A DNA stretch of 64,000 bases, taken from contig JAWKUN010000002.1 of NCBI GenBank assembly GCA_041398565.1, positions 1,736,001 to 1,800,000 of the forward strand, read 5' to 3'. Positions within the stretch are counted from its first letter, which is position 1. Each line of letters opens with the position of its first letter. Made by a program: the position numbers and the translations under genes. The notes below the pieces were generated by a model, which was not told the DNA's origin, searched no databases, and was given only the letters and a program-made list of their open reading frames with translations. Below are positions 44,110 through 52,426 of this stretch, piece after piece. The stretch is from DATGPD01 sp041398565 (GTDB lineage: Bacteria > Planctomycetota > UBA1135 > UBA2386).

Positions 44110-44985
44110 GTGTTCGGCGGCATCGCGATCCTGCGCAACCTGCTGTGCGTGGCGCACGGCGAGGCCCACGGCCAGGTGTTCCTGGTCGATCTCGACGAGC
44201 GGCGGGTGATCTCGCGCATCGTCGTGCACGATCAGGAGCACCAGTTCACCGACGCCGAGGCGGTGGCGGTGGACGGCAGCTGCAGCGTCTACGTCGCCGA
44301 CACCCGCAACGACGTGGTCCGGCGCTACACGGCGTTCGGGCGCCAGGTCGCTCGCTACGGTACGCGTGTCGAGCGCGGGCCGGGCACGGTCGAGCGCGAC
44401 CGGGTGGGTGTCCTCGACCGACCGCGCGCGCTGGCCGTCCACAGGAACGTGCTGTGGGTGGCGAGCGGCGAGCGCAAGCTGGTGCGCGGCGTGCAGGCGT
44501 TCGACCTGCAGACCGGCGAAGCGATCGGGTTCCTGCGCGCGTTCGGCGAGGTCGACCGGCGCTTCGGTGCACCGCGCGGGCTCTTCGTGGACGCCACCGG
44601 CGTGCTCGTCGCCGACACCCTGCACGGAGTGATCCAGCGCTTCGTGCACGACGGCCGCTACGTGGGCGAGATCCCGCTGCGCCGCGACGCCGACATCGCG
44701 AGCCGACCGATCGCCGTGCTGCGCCTGCCCGGCGGGGACGTGCTGGTGGTCGACGCCGGCGACCGCGGTGGGCTGGCGCGCGTGTCGCTGTCGGGGGTGC
44801 GGCAGCCGCTGCCCGACCTGCCCGAGGGCACGTTCGTCGAACCCTCGGCGCTGGCCACCGACGCCGCCGGGCGTGTGTACGTGCTCGACCGCCATGGCGA
44901 GCGGGTGCAGCGCCTGAGTCCGGACCTGACGTACGAGGGCGTGGTGGTCGATCTGCAGGAGGTCCTCGGGCGCATGGAGGAATGA
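44110..44985 (+). CDS. NHL-repeat six-bladed beta-propeller protein
   Basis: The 291-residue product starts at GTG and shows NHL-type blades about 45 residues apart: AEAVAVDGSCSVYVADTRNDVVRRYTAFG, RALAVHRNVLWVASGERKLVRGVQAFD, PRGLFVDATGVLVADTLHGVIQRFVHDG and PSALATDAAGRVYVLDRHGERVQRLSP. No signal peptide or membrane segment is seen, so it is probably cytoplasmic. Such propellers bind proteins or small molecules; no enzyme residues are obvious. About 300 bases of divergent spacer separate it from the lipoprotein gene. Confidence 0.8.
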   Translation: MFGGIAILRNLLCVAHGEAHGQVFLVDLDERRVISRIVVHDQEHQFTDAEAVAVDGSCSVYVADTRNDVVRRYTAFGRQVARYGTRVERGPGTVERDRVGVLDRPRALAVHRNVLWVASGERKLVRGVQAFDLQTGEAIGFLRAFGEVDRRFGAPRGLFVDATGVLVADTLHGVIQRFVHDGRYVGEIPLRRDADIASRPIAVLRLPGGDVLVVDAGDRGGLARVSLSGVRQPLPDLPEGTFVEPSALATDAAGRVYVLDRHGERVQRLSPDLTYEGVVVDLQEVLGRMEE

Positions 44986-45096
44986 CGGCAGCCGTCGGCG
45001 GCGTGCGTCGCCGATCGGTCACCGGTGGCCGGGGACCGGCCTTCCCCGCGGCTTTTCGGTAGGCAAGAACCGCACCCCTCGTCAAGCTTGCGCGCG

Positions 45097-46446
45097 ATGA
45101 CCGCGCCGACCGCGCCCAAGCTGACCGCCTTCGACATCGGCTGCGTCGTGGTGAGCGGCATCGTCGGCGTCGGCATCTTCTTCACTCCGCAGCGCGTGGC
45201 AGCGGCGGTGGACGGTCCGCTGCAGATGGTGACGGCGTGGGGGATCGGCGGCGTGATCGCGCTGTGCGGGGCGCTGGTGTTCGCCGAGTTGAGTCGGCTG
45301 GTGCCGGGCTACGGCGGCACGTTCGTGTACATCGAGCGGGCGTTCGGACCTCTGCCCGCGTTCCTCTACGGCTGGGCCAACTGGCTGATCATCCAAGCCG
45401 GCGCCCTGGCCGTGGTCGGGTTGGTCATGGTCGACCATCTCGACGTGGCGCTCTATGGGGAGGCCAAGGCGGACCCGGGCCGCGCGGTGACGATCACCCT
45501 GGCCACCATCGGCGCCTTCACCGTCGTCAATGCGCTCGGTCTGCACGTCGGCAAGCGCGTGCAGAACGCCTTCTCGGTGCTGAAGATGGCGGCGATCTTC
45601 GGTCTCGTGGCGCTCGGTCTGTTCGTCGGCGAGAGCCATCCGGGAGCGACCAGGTCGTCGCACGAGCCGCACGGCTGGGTCGCGGCGCTGGGTCAAGCGA
45701 TGCTGCTCGTCTTGTTCTCCTACGGCGGCTGGCAGCAGGGAGCGTTCGTCGCCGGCGCCGCGCGGCGGCCGCTGCGCGACGTGCCGCTCGGCATCGCCGC
45801 CGGCGTGCTCGTCGTCGTGCTGGCCTACGTGTCGATCAACCTCACCTACCTGAACCTGCTGGGCTTCGACGCGGCCGGCCAGACGCCCACCATCGCCGCC
45901 GATGCCTGCCGCGCGGCGCTGGCGCCGCTGGGCGCCGGCGACCTCGGCGCGCGGGTGATGGCGGCGGCGATCACCGTCTCGGCGCTCGGCATCATGAACA
46001 CCATCCTGCTGGCCCCGCCTTGGGTGCTGCATGCGATGGCGCAGCGCGGCTTGTTCCTGCGCGCCTGCGGCCACGTGCACCCGCGCTTCGGCAGCCCGAT
46101 CGTAGGTGTGGTCGCGCAGGGCACCTGGGCGATGGCGATGCTCGTCGTGACGTACTTCGGCTTCGGGCGGTCGACGCAGGACACCCTCGGCTTCCTCCTG
46201 ACCGGCGTGGTGTTCGTCGACTGGCTGTTCTACGCGCTGTGCGGCCTGACGCTCGTCGCTCTGGCGCGGCGTCCGGATGCGCGGCTGGTGTGGCGCATCT
46301 CGCCGGCAGTGGCCGTGCTGTTCACCCTGTTCGCCGCCCTGGTGATGCTCGGCGCGATCGTGACGCAGCCCCTTCCGTCTGCGCTCGGCGCCGGTCTGTG
46401 CGCGCTCGGCCTGGTGCCCTTCGCCTTCTTCGATCGCCGGCGCTGA
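45097..46446 (+). CDS. APC superfamily amino acid permease
   Basis: The 449-residue product has about 12 hydrophobic segments. The start FDIGCVVVSGIVGVGIFFTP (about 11-30) is the conserved first helix of APC transporters, with the unwound GxGIF substrate motif; AELSRLVPGYGGTFVYIERAFG (about 62-83) and LFSYGGWQQGAFVAGA in helix 6 are also typical. It moves amino acids or related solutes across the inner membrane by ion coupling; the substrate is unknown. The next gene begins one base after its stop. Confidence 0.9.
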   Translation: MTAPTAPKLTAFDIGCVVVSGIVGVGIFFTPQRVAAAVDGPLQMVTAWGIGGVIALCGALVFAELSRLVPGYGGTFVYIERAFGPLPAFLYGWANWLIIQAGALAVVGLVMVDHLDVALYGEAKADPGRAVTITLATIGAFTVVNALGLHVGKRVQNAFSVLKMAAIFGLVALGLFVGESHPGATRSSHEPHGWVAALGQAMLLVLFSYGGWQQGAFVAGAARRPLRDVPLGIAAGVLVVVLAYVSINLTYLNLLGFDAAGQTPTIAADACRAALAPLGAGDLGARVMAAAITVSALGIMNTILLAPPWVLHAMAQRGLFLRACGHVHPRFGSPIVGVVAQGTWAMAMLVVTYFGFGRSTQDTLGFLLTGVVFVDWLFYALCGLTLVALARRPDARLVWRISPAVAVLFTLFAALVMLGAIVTQPLPSALGAGLCALGLVPFAFFDRRR

Positions 46447-46447
46447 C

Positions 46448-46870
46448 ATGGGCGAGTGGCTGGCAGCGCATCAGGCGTGGTTCTGGTGGCTGACCGTGGC
46501 GTCGTTCGCCACGATTCCCATCGCGATCCTCCTGCTGCCGTTCGCCGTCGAGCTGCTGCCGGTCGACTACTTCGTCACCCCGAGCCGGCACCGAGTGCGC
46601 TACCGGCACCCCGCGGTGGCCGTCACGCTGTGGCTGCTGCGCAACCTGCTGGGCTGGGTGTTGGTGCTGGCGGGGATCATCATGCTCCTACTGCCGGGCC
46701 AGGGCATGCTCGCCATCGTCGTCGGCCTCACGCTCGTGGAGTTTCCCGGCAAGTTCCGGCTCGAGCGCTGGCTGGTGCGCAAGGGGCCGATCCTGCGCTT
46801 GCTGAATTGGCTGCGCGCGCGCCGCCACGCGCCGCCGTTGCTGGCACCCGTCGACCCGGACGCCGGGTGA
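46448..46870 (+). CDS. PGPGW-type small membrane protein
   Basis: The 140-residue product has two to three membrane segments (about 13-35, 58-90). The motif LPGQGMLAIVVGLTLVEFPGK (about 79-99) is a variant of the PGPGW signature of a small transmembrane family with no known function. Its ATG is one base past the permease stop, so the two are probably translated from one message. Confidence 0.78.
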   Translation: MGEWLAAHQAWFWWLTVASFATIPIAILLLPFAVELLPVDYFVTPSRHRVRYRHPAVAVTLWLLRNLLGWVLVLAGIIMLLLPGQGMLAIVVGLTLVEFPGKFRLERWLVRKGPILRLLNWLRARRHAPPLLAPVDPDAG

Positions 46871-46886
46871 GGCTCGGGTCGAAGGA

Positions 46887-46952
46887 CGATTGCAGCGGTG
46901 AATCGCCACTGAGAGCGGTGGGCGGGCGTCGGGAACACGATTGCAGGGGTGA
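46887..46952 (+). repeat. 15-base direct repeat pair
   Basis: CGATTGCAGCGGTGA (46887-46901) and CGATTGCAGGGGTGA (46938-46952) differ at one base and are 51 bases apart, directly before the HAF-repeat gene. They could be binding sites or a small duplication. Confidence 0.4.
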
Positions 46953-46969
46953 CTCTTGCGAGCACCCAC

Positions 46970-49003
46970 ATGCGATACCGAACCCCCTTCTCGTCCTTGG
47001 CATTCATCGCTGCCGCGACGACGCGGATCCTGAGCGCGTCGCCAGGATGCGCCGCCCCCACACCGCAGGGCTACACGATCGCACCGTTGCCGGCGCCGGG
47101 AGCCGGCACCGACGTGCGCGTGTGCGGGCTCAGCCACGCCGGGCACGTGGTCGGCTCGGCGGTCGTGCCGACCCTGCGCGGCAACCTGCGCCAGGCCTTC
47201 GTGTGGCCGCCCGACGGCAGCGGCGGCCATCTCGCGGCGACCTGGCTCGGCGGCAGCGTCGGGCCGAGCGACTCGAGCGAGGCGCTCGACGTGAACGATC
47301 GTGGCGAAGTGGTGGGCTTCGTGGCGCCGCTGTCGTTCCCGCCCGTGGTCGAGGGCGTTCTGTGGAAGTCGGGCAGCATCGGCTACATCGCGACGAGGCA
47401 AGTCGGGGGACGCTTGGTGGCCATCGACCACGACGAAGAGCTGGTGCAGGAGAGGCCGCAGGGCGTGGCCGTCCTGTCGTGGAAGAGCACGCGCGGTGCC
47501 AGCGGGTCGCCGGCGGTGCTGGCCGGCGCCGTGGCGCACGCCGTGAACGACGACGGGGACGTCGTCGGCGAGATCGAGACCGGCTCGGGGCCCTGGGCCT
47601 ACGTCACCAGCAACGAGAAGACCACCACCTACGCGCTGCTGCCCGGCGGCAGCAAGGCTCGCGCCCTGGGCGTCAACGCCTACCGTGCGGTCTGCGGCAG
47701 CAGCCCGACCGTGGGCGGGGCGGCGGTGTGGTTGCCGACCTACGACGTGTTCCGGCGGACCTGGACCTGGACGTTGCGAGGCCTGCATCGCCGTGGCACG
47801 AAGGCGAGCGAGGCGCGCGGGATCAACGACCTCGGCGAGGTGGTCGGCGTCTGGTGGCGCGACTCCACGACCCCGCTCGGCTTCCTGCACGACAGCAAGA
47901 CCGACCGTACCGTGGGCTTCGACGAACTCCTGCCCGCCGGCAGCGGCTTCGAGCAGATCGAGCCGGTGGCGATCAACAACGCCGGTGAGATCGTCGGCAC
48001 CGCGCGCCGCGCCGGAGCCCTGGTCGCGTTCGTGATGCGACCGGCGCGCGCCTACGCGCTGACCGAGCTCTCGTTCGAGCCGACCGCCATCAACAACCGG
48101 GGCACGGTGGTGGGCAGGGGGCTCCCCGGACTGGGCAACCCGCAGGCGGCGTTCGTGTACGAGGGCGGCCAGACCACCAGTGTCGGCGGCACCTACGACG
48201 TGGCGTGGGACGTGAACGACGACGGCCGCTACGTCGGCGACTTCGCCGGTGGGCCCTCCCCGGCCGCCGCGCGTTCCAGCGCTGGCACGATTTGGTTGGT
48301 CGAACCGCCGCGGCACTCCCCATCGGCCGGCCGCGGCATCGCCAACGGCCACTGGGCGTCGGGCTTCGCTGCCACGGAGGGCCTGGTGTGGTCGACGCAG
48401 TGGGCACGCCAGGGTGCGACCGTCACGCCGACCCACACGATCGGCGGCAGCTTCGGTCCCCTGGCGCCGGACGGCTTCCAGGGCACGCGCATCAACACTT
48501 CGCGACAGGTGGCCGGCGCGGCCATCAGGGACCTCGGCGGTCGCTGGCAGCACTTCTCCGCCGTCTGGTGTCGGCGTTGGGGTCCGGAGATCGTGGGGAT
48601 CTCGATCGACGGAGGCTTGCTGGCGGCGATCAACGACAGCGGGGTAGCCGCGGGCTACGACGTCGATGCCAGCGGCCGCCGGCACGCATTGGTGTTCGAC
48701 CGTGCTGCCGGCCGCGCGCGCTGGCTGCCGCAGTTGCTCAACCTGACCTTCGCCTCCTCCGATGCGCGCGGCATCGACGCCCGTGGCGAGATCGTCGGCT
48801 ACAGCGATGCTGCCGAAGGTCGCCGCGCCTGCCGTTGGCTCGGTCAGACGGTGGAAGACCTGAACGCCTCGCTGTCGGCGGCCGACCGTGCCGACTGGAC
48901 GCTGACGACCGCAGTCGACATCAACGACCGGGGGCAGGTGGTAGGTCTCGGCACACGCCGCGGTCGCAGCGGCCTGCGCGGCTTCTTGCTGACGCTGCCT
49001 TGA
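46970..49003 (+). CDS. secreted HAF-repeat beta-propeller-like protein
   Basis: The product has about 677 residues from the ATG at 46970 (a GTG 21 bases upstream is also possible). The N-terminus is a weak signal (SLAFIAAATTRILSASPGCA). The rest is a series of HAF-type repeats, each with an IND/VND-x-G-x-VVG core: ALDVNDRGEVVGFV, HAVNDDGDVVGEI, GINDLGEVVGVW, AINNAGEIVGTA, AINNRGTVVGRG, DINDRGQVVGLG. At least nine are visible. Such proteins are extracellular and of unknown function, probably forming propeller blades. Confidence 0.83.
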   Translation: MRYRTPFSSLAFIAAATTRILSASPGCAAPTPQGYTIAPLPAPGAGTDVRVCGLSHAGHVVGSAVVPTLRGNLRQAFVWPPDGSGGHLAATWLGGSVGPSDSSEALDVNDRGEVVGFVAPLSFPPVVEGVLWKSGSIGYIATRQVGGRLVAIDHDEELVQERPQGVAVLSWKSTRGASGSPAVLAGAVAHAVNDDGDVVGEIETGSGPWAYVTSNEKTTTYALLPGGSKARALGVNAYRAVCGSSPTVGGAAVWLPTYDVFRRTWTWTLRGLHRRGTKASEARGINDLGEVVGVWWRDSTTPLGFLHDSKTDRTVGFDELLPAGSGFEQIEPVAINNAGEIVGTARRAGALVAFVMRPARAYALTELSFEPTAINNRGTVVGRGLPGLGNPQAAFVYEGGQTTSVGGTYDVAWDVNDDGRYVGDFAGGPSPAAARSSAGTIWLVEPPRHSPSAGRGIANGHWASGFAATEGLVWSTQWARQGATVTPTHTIGGSFGPLAPDGFQGTRINTSRQVAGAAIRDLGGRWQHFSAVWCRRWGPEIVGISIDGGLLAAINDSGVAAGYDVDASGRRHALVFDRAAGRARWLPQLLNLTFASSDARGIDARGEIVGYSDAAEGRRACRWLGQTVEDLNASLSAADRADWTLTTAVDINDRGQVVGLGTRRGRSGLRGFLLTLP

Positions 49004-49275
49004 TCCGAGTCGCCGTGGTGTGTGGCGAGCGCCGAGTCCACGTGATGTGCCGGCTGCCCTCGCCCGACCCGGTTGATGCGGACCGCGGGGTCGTGGGTGG
49101 TCGTTGGGCCTGGTGTGGGAGGTCGACGCGTTCGCAGGCCGGGCCCGTCCTGGCGGAGGTCGGACTCGAGCACGGCGACCAGCGCCCTGCGACTGCATCG
49201 GGCGTCCTCCTCCACGATCCGTGGCGCGTCGATCTCGCGCTGATCGCGCGGCCCAGCGCATTCCGGGAGAGGGCG

Positions 49276-49352
49276 TGGTAGCGGGACCCGGACTTGAACC
49301 GGGGACCTAAGGCTTATGAAGCCTTCGCTCTAACCAGCTGAGCTATCCCGCC
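49276..49352 (-). tRNA. tRNA-Met(CAT), elongator type
   Basis: This 77-nt cloverleaf on the minus strand has acceptor GGCGGGA/TCCCGCT, D-arm GCTCAGCTGGTTAGAGC, anticodon stem AAGGC/GCCTT with loop TTCATAA, and T-loop TTCAAGT. The anticodon is CAT and CCA is encoded. The body resembles elongator tRNA-Met rather than the initiator (no CCC before the anticodon stem run of G-C pairs). A lysidine-modified Ile tRNA cannot be fully excluded. Confidence 0.9.
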
Positions 49353-49551
49353 GCCGGAGAGGCCGGGAATTGAGCAGATCGAAGGGGTGAACGCAAGTCG
49401 AGCTTGCGCCTCGCGCAAGGCGGATGCCGAAGGGGCCTCGTCGCTCGGGGCGCGTCCCGGTTTCTTGGTCCCCTGCGTAACTTCACGCGGACCGGCGTCT
49501 AGAGAGGCCGTCGTAGGTTGCATGGGCCTGCGGCAACGAGACGAGGTGGGT

Positions 49552-49647
49552 TCCCTGGCTGGGGCAGCCATCCTTCAGAACTCTCGAGCTTCCTCCTGAC
49601 GATCCTTCCGACTGAGAGTTCGCCCCAGCCAGGGAGCCGTTTTCTCT
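49552..49647 (+). ncRNA. candidate structured small RNA with C-rich loop
   Basis: TCCCTGGCTGGGGC (49552-49565) pairs perfectly over 14 bp with 49622-49635, and an inner GAACTCTC (49578-49585) pairs with 49614-49621, leaving a 12-nt bulge on the 5' side and a 28-nt loop. The loop contains TTCCTCCTGA, an anti-Shine-Dalgarno-type run. GTTTTCTCT (49639-49647) follows the stem, as in a terminator. No protein gene covers it. No promoter is obvious. On the other strand the T-run is absent. Confidence 0.45.
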
Positions 49648-49827
49648 CGCCACGGCCGTCCAGGGCGCCTCGCCAGGCGGAAACGACCAGGTGGCACTTA
49701 CCAGGGCGGAAGCGTCCGGCGGAACTGTCCAGCCGGAGCTGTTCACCGGTGGGCCAACGGACGCGCAGGTCGCTCAGCGGAGTCGCGGCTGCTTGACTTC
49801 GACGCGCCGGCCCCGACGCTGCGCCGA

Positions 49828-50847
49828 ATGTCGTCCTTCGATCCCGACGCCGCAGCCGCTCCGGGCTCCGGCATCTTCGGCTTGACGCACGCGCGGGGCG
49901 AGGCCACGGCGGTCCTGGTGCCGGTTCCCTTCGACGCCACGACGTCCTACCGCCGCGGCACCGCGGCCGGGCCAGCGGCGATCCTCGAAGCGAGCCGTCA
50001 GGTCGACCTCTTCGACTTGCAGACGGGTCGGCCCTACGCGCGCGGCATCCACATGCTGGAGTCCGATTCGGCGATCGCGGCGGGCAACGACCGCTGTGCG
50101 GCACTGGCGGCGCCGATCATCGCCAAGGGCGGGGCCGACGCTGGCGACGCCGCGGCGCTGGCGGCCATCGAGTCGGCGATGAAGGACATGAACCAGCGGA
50201 TCCAGTCGACGGTGGCCGGGATCCTCGACGAGGGCAAGCTGCCGGGAGTCGTCGGGGGCGACCACTCGGTGCCGCTCGGAGCCATCGCCGCTGCCGGCGC
50301 GCGCTACCCGTCCCTCGGCGTGCTGCACGTCGACGCGCACGCCGACCTGCGCGTCGCTTTCGAGGGGTTCCGCTACAGCCACGCCTCGATCATGGACAAC
50401 GTCCTGCGCGAGGTGCCGGCCGTCACCAAGCTCGTGCAGATCGGCGTGCGCGACTTCGGCGAACAGGAGCTGCGCGCCATCGAGGCCAACGCCGGGCGGG
50501 TGGTCACGCACTTCGACCTGCACTGGCAGCGACGTCTGGCGGAAGGAGAGCGTCTGGTGGAGCTCATCGACTTCGCGCTGGCTCCCTTGCCCGAGGATGT
50601 GTGGATCAGCTTCGACATCGACGGCCTCGACCCGTCGCTTTGCCGCAGCACGGGGACGCCGGTTCCTGGCGGCCTGTCGTTCTCGGCGGCTTGCCTGCTG
50701 CTGGCGCGGCTGGTGGAGAGCGGCCGGCGCATCGTCGGCTTCGATCTGGACGAGGTCGCTCCGGGTCCGGACGGCGATTCGTGGGATGCCAACGTCGGCG
50801 CCAGGCTCCTCTACAAGCTGATCGGGTTCGGGCTGTTGACCCGGTGA
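49828..50847 (+). CDS. agmatinase/arginase family ureohydrolase
   Basis: The 339-residue product has the ureohydrolase metal motifs: GGDHS (about 143-147), DAHADLR (about 172-178) and SFDIDGLDPS (about 257-266), binding two Mn ions, with a late FDLDEVAPG carrying the conserved Glu. Family members split agmatine, arginine or formimidoylglutamate to remove urea or formamide. Around residue 30, PFDATTSYRRGTAAGPAAI is typical of agmatinase-like proteins. No polyamine or His pathway gene is next to it, so the substrate is open. Cytoplasmic. Confidence 0.88.
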   Translation: MSSFDPDAAAAPGSGIFGLTHARGEATAVLVPVPFDATTSYRRGTAAGPAAILEASRQVDLFDLQTGRPYARGIHMLESDSAIAAGNDRCAALAAPIIAKGGADAGDAAALAAIESAMKDMNQRIQSTVAGILDEGKLPGVVGGDHSVPLGAIAAAGARYPSLGVLHVDAHADLRVAFEGFRYSHASIMDNVLREVPAVTKLVQIGVRDFGEQELRAIEANAGRVVTHFDLHWQRRLAEGERLVELIDFALAPLPEDVWISFDIDGLDPSLCRSTGTPVPGGLSFSAACLLLARLVESGRRIVGFDLDEVAPGPDGDSWDANVGARLLYKLIGFGLLTR

Positions 50848-50910
50848 CGCGACCGCCGCGGCGCGGCGCGCTACCATGCGCAACGTCGCGTCACGCCGAC
50901 CGCGCCGAAC

Positions 50911-52371
50911 ATGCGCCGCCTGCTGTCGATCATCCTCGTCGTCGCCGTCCTGGGAGCCATGGTCGCGTTCTCGTGGCTGCGCGCGCGCGCAGCGGCCACC
51001 GACGCCGACCTCGCGGCACGCCTCGAAGCTCTCGCGCAGAACGTCGAGGAACTGGCGCGCAGGGTCGAGGCCATCGAGGGCGCGGTGCCGACGGCCTCGG
51101 CGCCTGCGACCCTCTCGGTCCATGCCCCCGCCCGCACCGAGTTGGCGGCGCCGGTGGGGCCGTCGGGGCCGGTGGGGCAAGTGGGGCAGGCGACGCCGCC
51201 AGGCGGGCACGGCGACCGCGACGTCCGCTGGTACCTCGAGCAGTGGGTTCGCTCCTTCGACAACGACGAGGAGGGCGCCGAGTACTACCGACTCCTGGTC
51301 GACGCGCACGTGCTCGAACTCGTCGACGCGCTCACGCCGCTGCTGGTCGAGCCGGTGCGGCCGCTGGCCATGCGCCTGGCGATCGCGCGCATGCTCGCGC
51401 GCACGGCGCTGCGCGGCGACTCGCGCGTGCTCATGGCCCTGTGCTCGGTCTTGCGGCAGGACGGCGACGTGGCGCTCGCCGATGCGTGCGTTCGCGCCTG
51501 GGGCAAGGTCGGCGTCGCCGACGCGCTCGGGCGACTCGAGGCGGTGATCTGGGACATCCACGTCGGCCGCGTGCGCGAGGCCGCCATGCGGGTGCTGGTC
51601 GGCCTGGCCGGCGATGGCGCCAACGCGGTGCTCCTGCGCCTGTTCGCCTCCGCGCCCGACGCACCGGCGGCGGCGCAGGTGCTGCACGCACTCGATGGCG
51701 GCGACCTGGCCGCGGCGCTGGCCGTGTTCGAGCGCGCGTCGCACGCCAGCGACGCCGCGGTGCGGCTGGTGGCCGCGCAGCGCATCGGCGAGTTCACCGA
51801 GGAGCGGTTCGGCGCCTACGTCGATACGTGGCTGGGCTTCGAGCGCGATCCGCAGGTGCTCCAGGCCCTGGGCGGCGCCAAGAAGCGTCAGGCCGCCGGT
51901 GCCGATTGGTCGGCCTTGCAAGCCGTGGGGCCGCCCGACGCCGACCCCGGGCGCGACGACCCCAAGGCGTGGGCGCCGCGCGACCCGCAGATGGGTAGGC
52001 AATGGCTGGAGTTGCTCTACGGCCGCGCCGAGCGCGCCACCGGCGTGCGCATCTACGAGGTCAACTCGCCCGGCGCGGTGAGCCAGGTGCAGGCGCGCGA
52101 CGCCGGCGGCACCTGGCACACGCTGTGGAGCGGCACGCCCCCGGCTGGCACCCGGCCGCTGACCCTGACCTTCCCGGCCACGGACTTCCCGACGCAAGCG
52201 ATTCGCGTCGTGCTGGACACCGACCGCACCTCGGGTTGGAACGAGATCGATGCGGTCGAGCTTCTCGGTGCCGGCGGCGCGCAGTTCGCACAGCGCGCCG
52301 TGGCGAGTTCGTCGTACGCCCAGCGCCAGGGCAACGTGCCCGGCAAGTCGGTCGAGTTCCGGTCGCGCTGA
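50911..52371 (+). CDS. membrane-anchored HEAT-repeat protein with discoidin-like C-domain
   Basis: The 486-residue product has an N-terminal signal anchor (about 5-23), a short coiled coil (about 32-56), a Pro/Gly-rich linker and HEAT-like helices (about 110-310: VLMALCSVLRQDGDVALADACVRAWGKVG and REAAMRVLVGLAGDGA). The last 160 residues look like a beta-sandwich of the discoidin/F5-8 kind: RQWLELLYGRAERATGVRIYEVNSPG, then VVLDTDRTSGWNEIDAVELLG. Such domains often bind sugars. It should face the periplasm. It follows the ureohydrolase gene by 63 bases. The function is unknown. Confidence 0.78.
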   Translation: MRRLLSIILVVAVLGAMVAFSWLRARAAATDADLAARLEALAQNVEELARRVEAIEGAVPTASAPATLSVHAPARTELAAPVGPSGPVGQVGQATPPGGHGDRDVRWYLEQWVRSFDNDEEGAEYYRLLVDAHVLELVDALTPLLVEPVRPLAMRLAIARMLARTALRGDSRVLMALCSVLRQDGDVALADACVRAWGKVGVADALGRLEAVIWDIHVGRVREAAMRVLVGLAGDGANAVLLRLFASAPDAPAAAQVLHALDGGDLAAALAVFERASHASDAAVRLVAAQRIGEFTEERFGAYVDTWLGFERDPQVLQALGGAKKRQAAGADWSALQAVGPPDADPGRDDPKAWAPRDPQMGRQWLELLYGRAERATGVRIYEVNSPGAVSQVQARDAGGTWHTLWSGTPPAGTRPLTLTFPATDFPTQAIRVVLDTDRTSGWNEIDAVELLGAGGAQFAQRAVASSSYAQRQGNVPGKSVEFRSR

Positions 52372-52426
52372 GGTCGCGCGGCCGCTCCGTGGTCGCGTCC
52401 TCGGGCTGACAGCGTCGGAGCCGCGC

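Noticed and set aside
49499..50104. 201-residue minus-strand frame, part of which (LRVRWPTGEQLRL) recalls the UnbV/ASPIC domain
   Set aside because: Most of it is antisense to the ureohydrolase gene and arginine-rich; the resemblance covers only a dozen residues.
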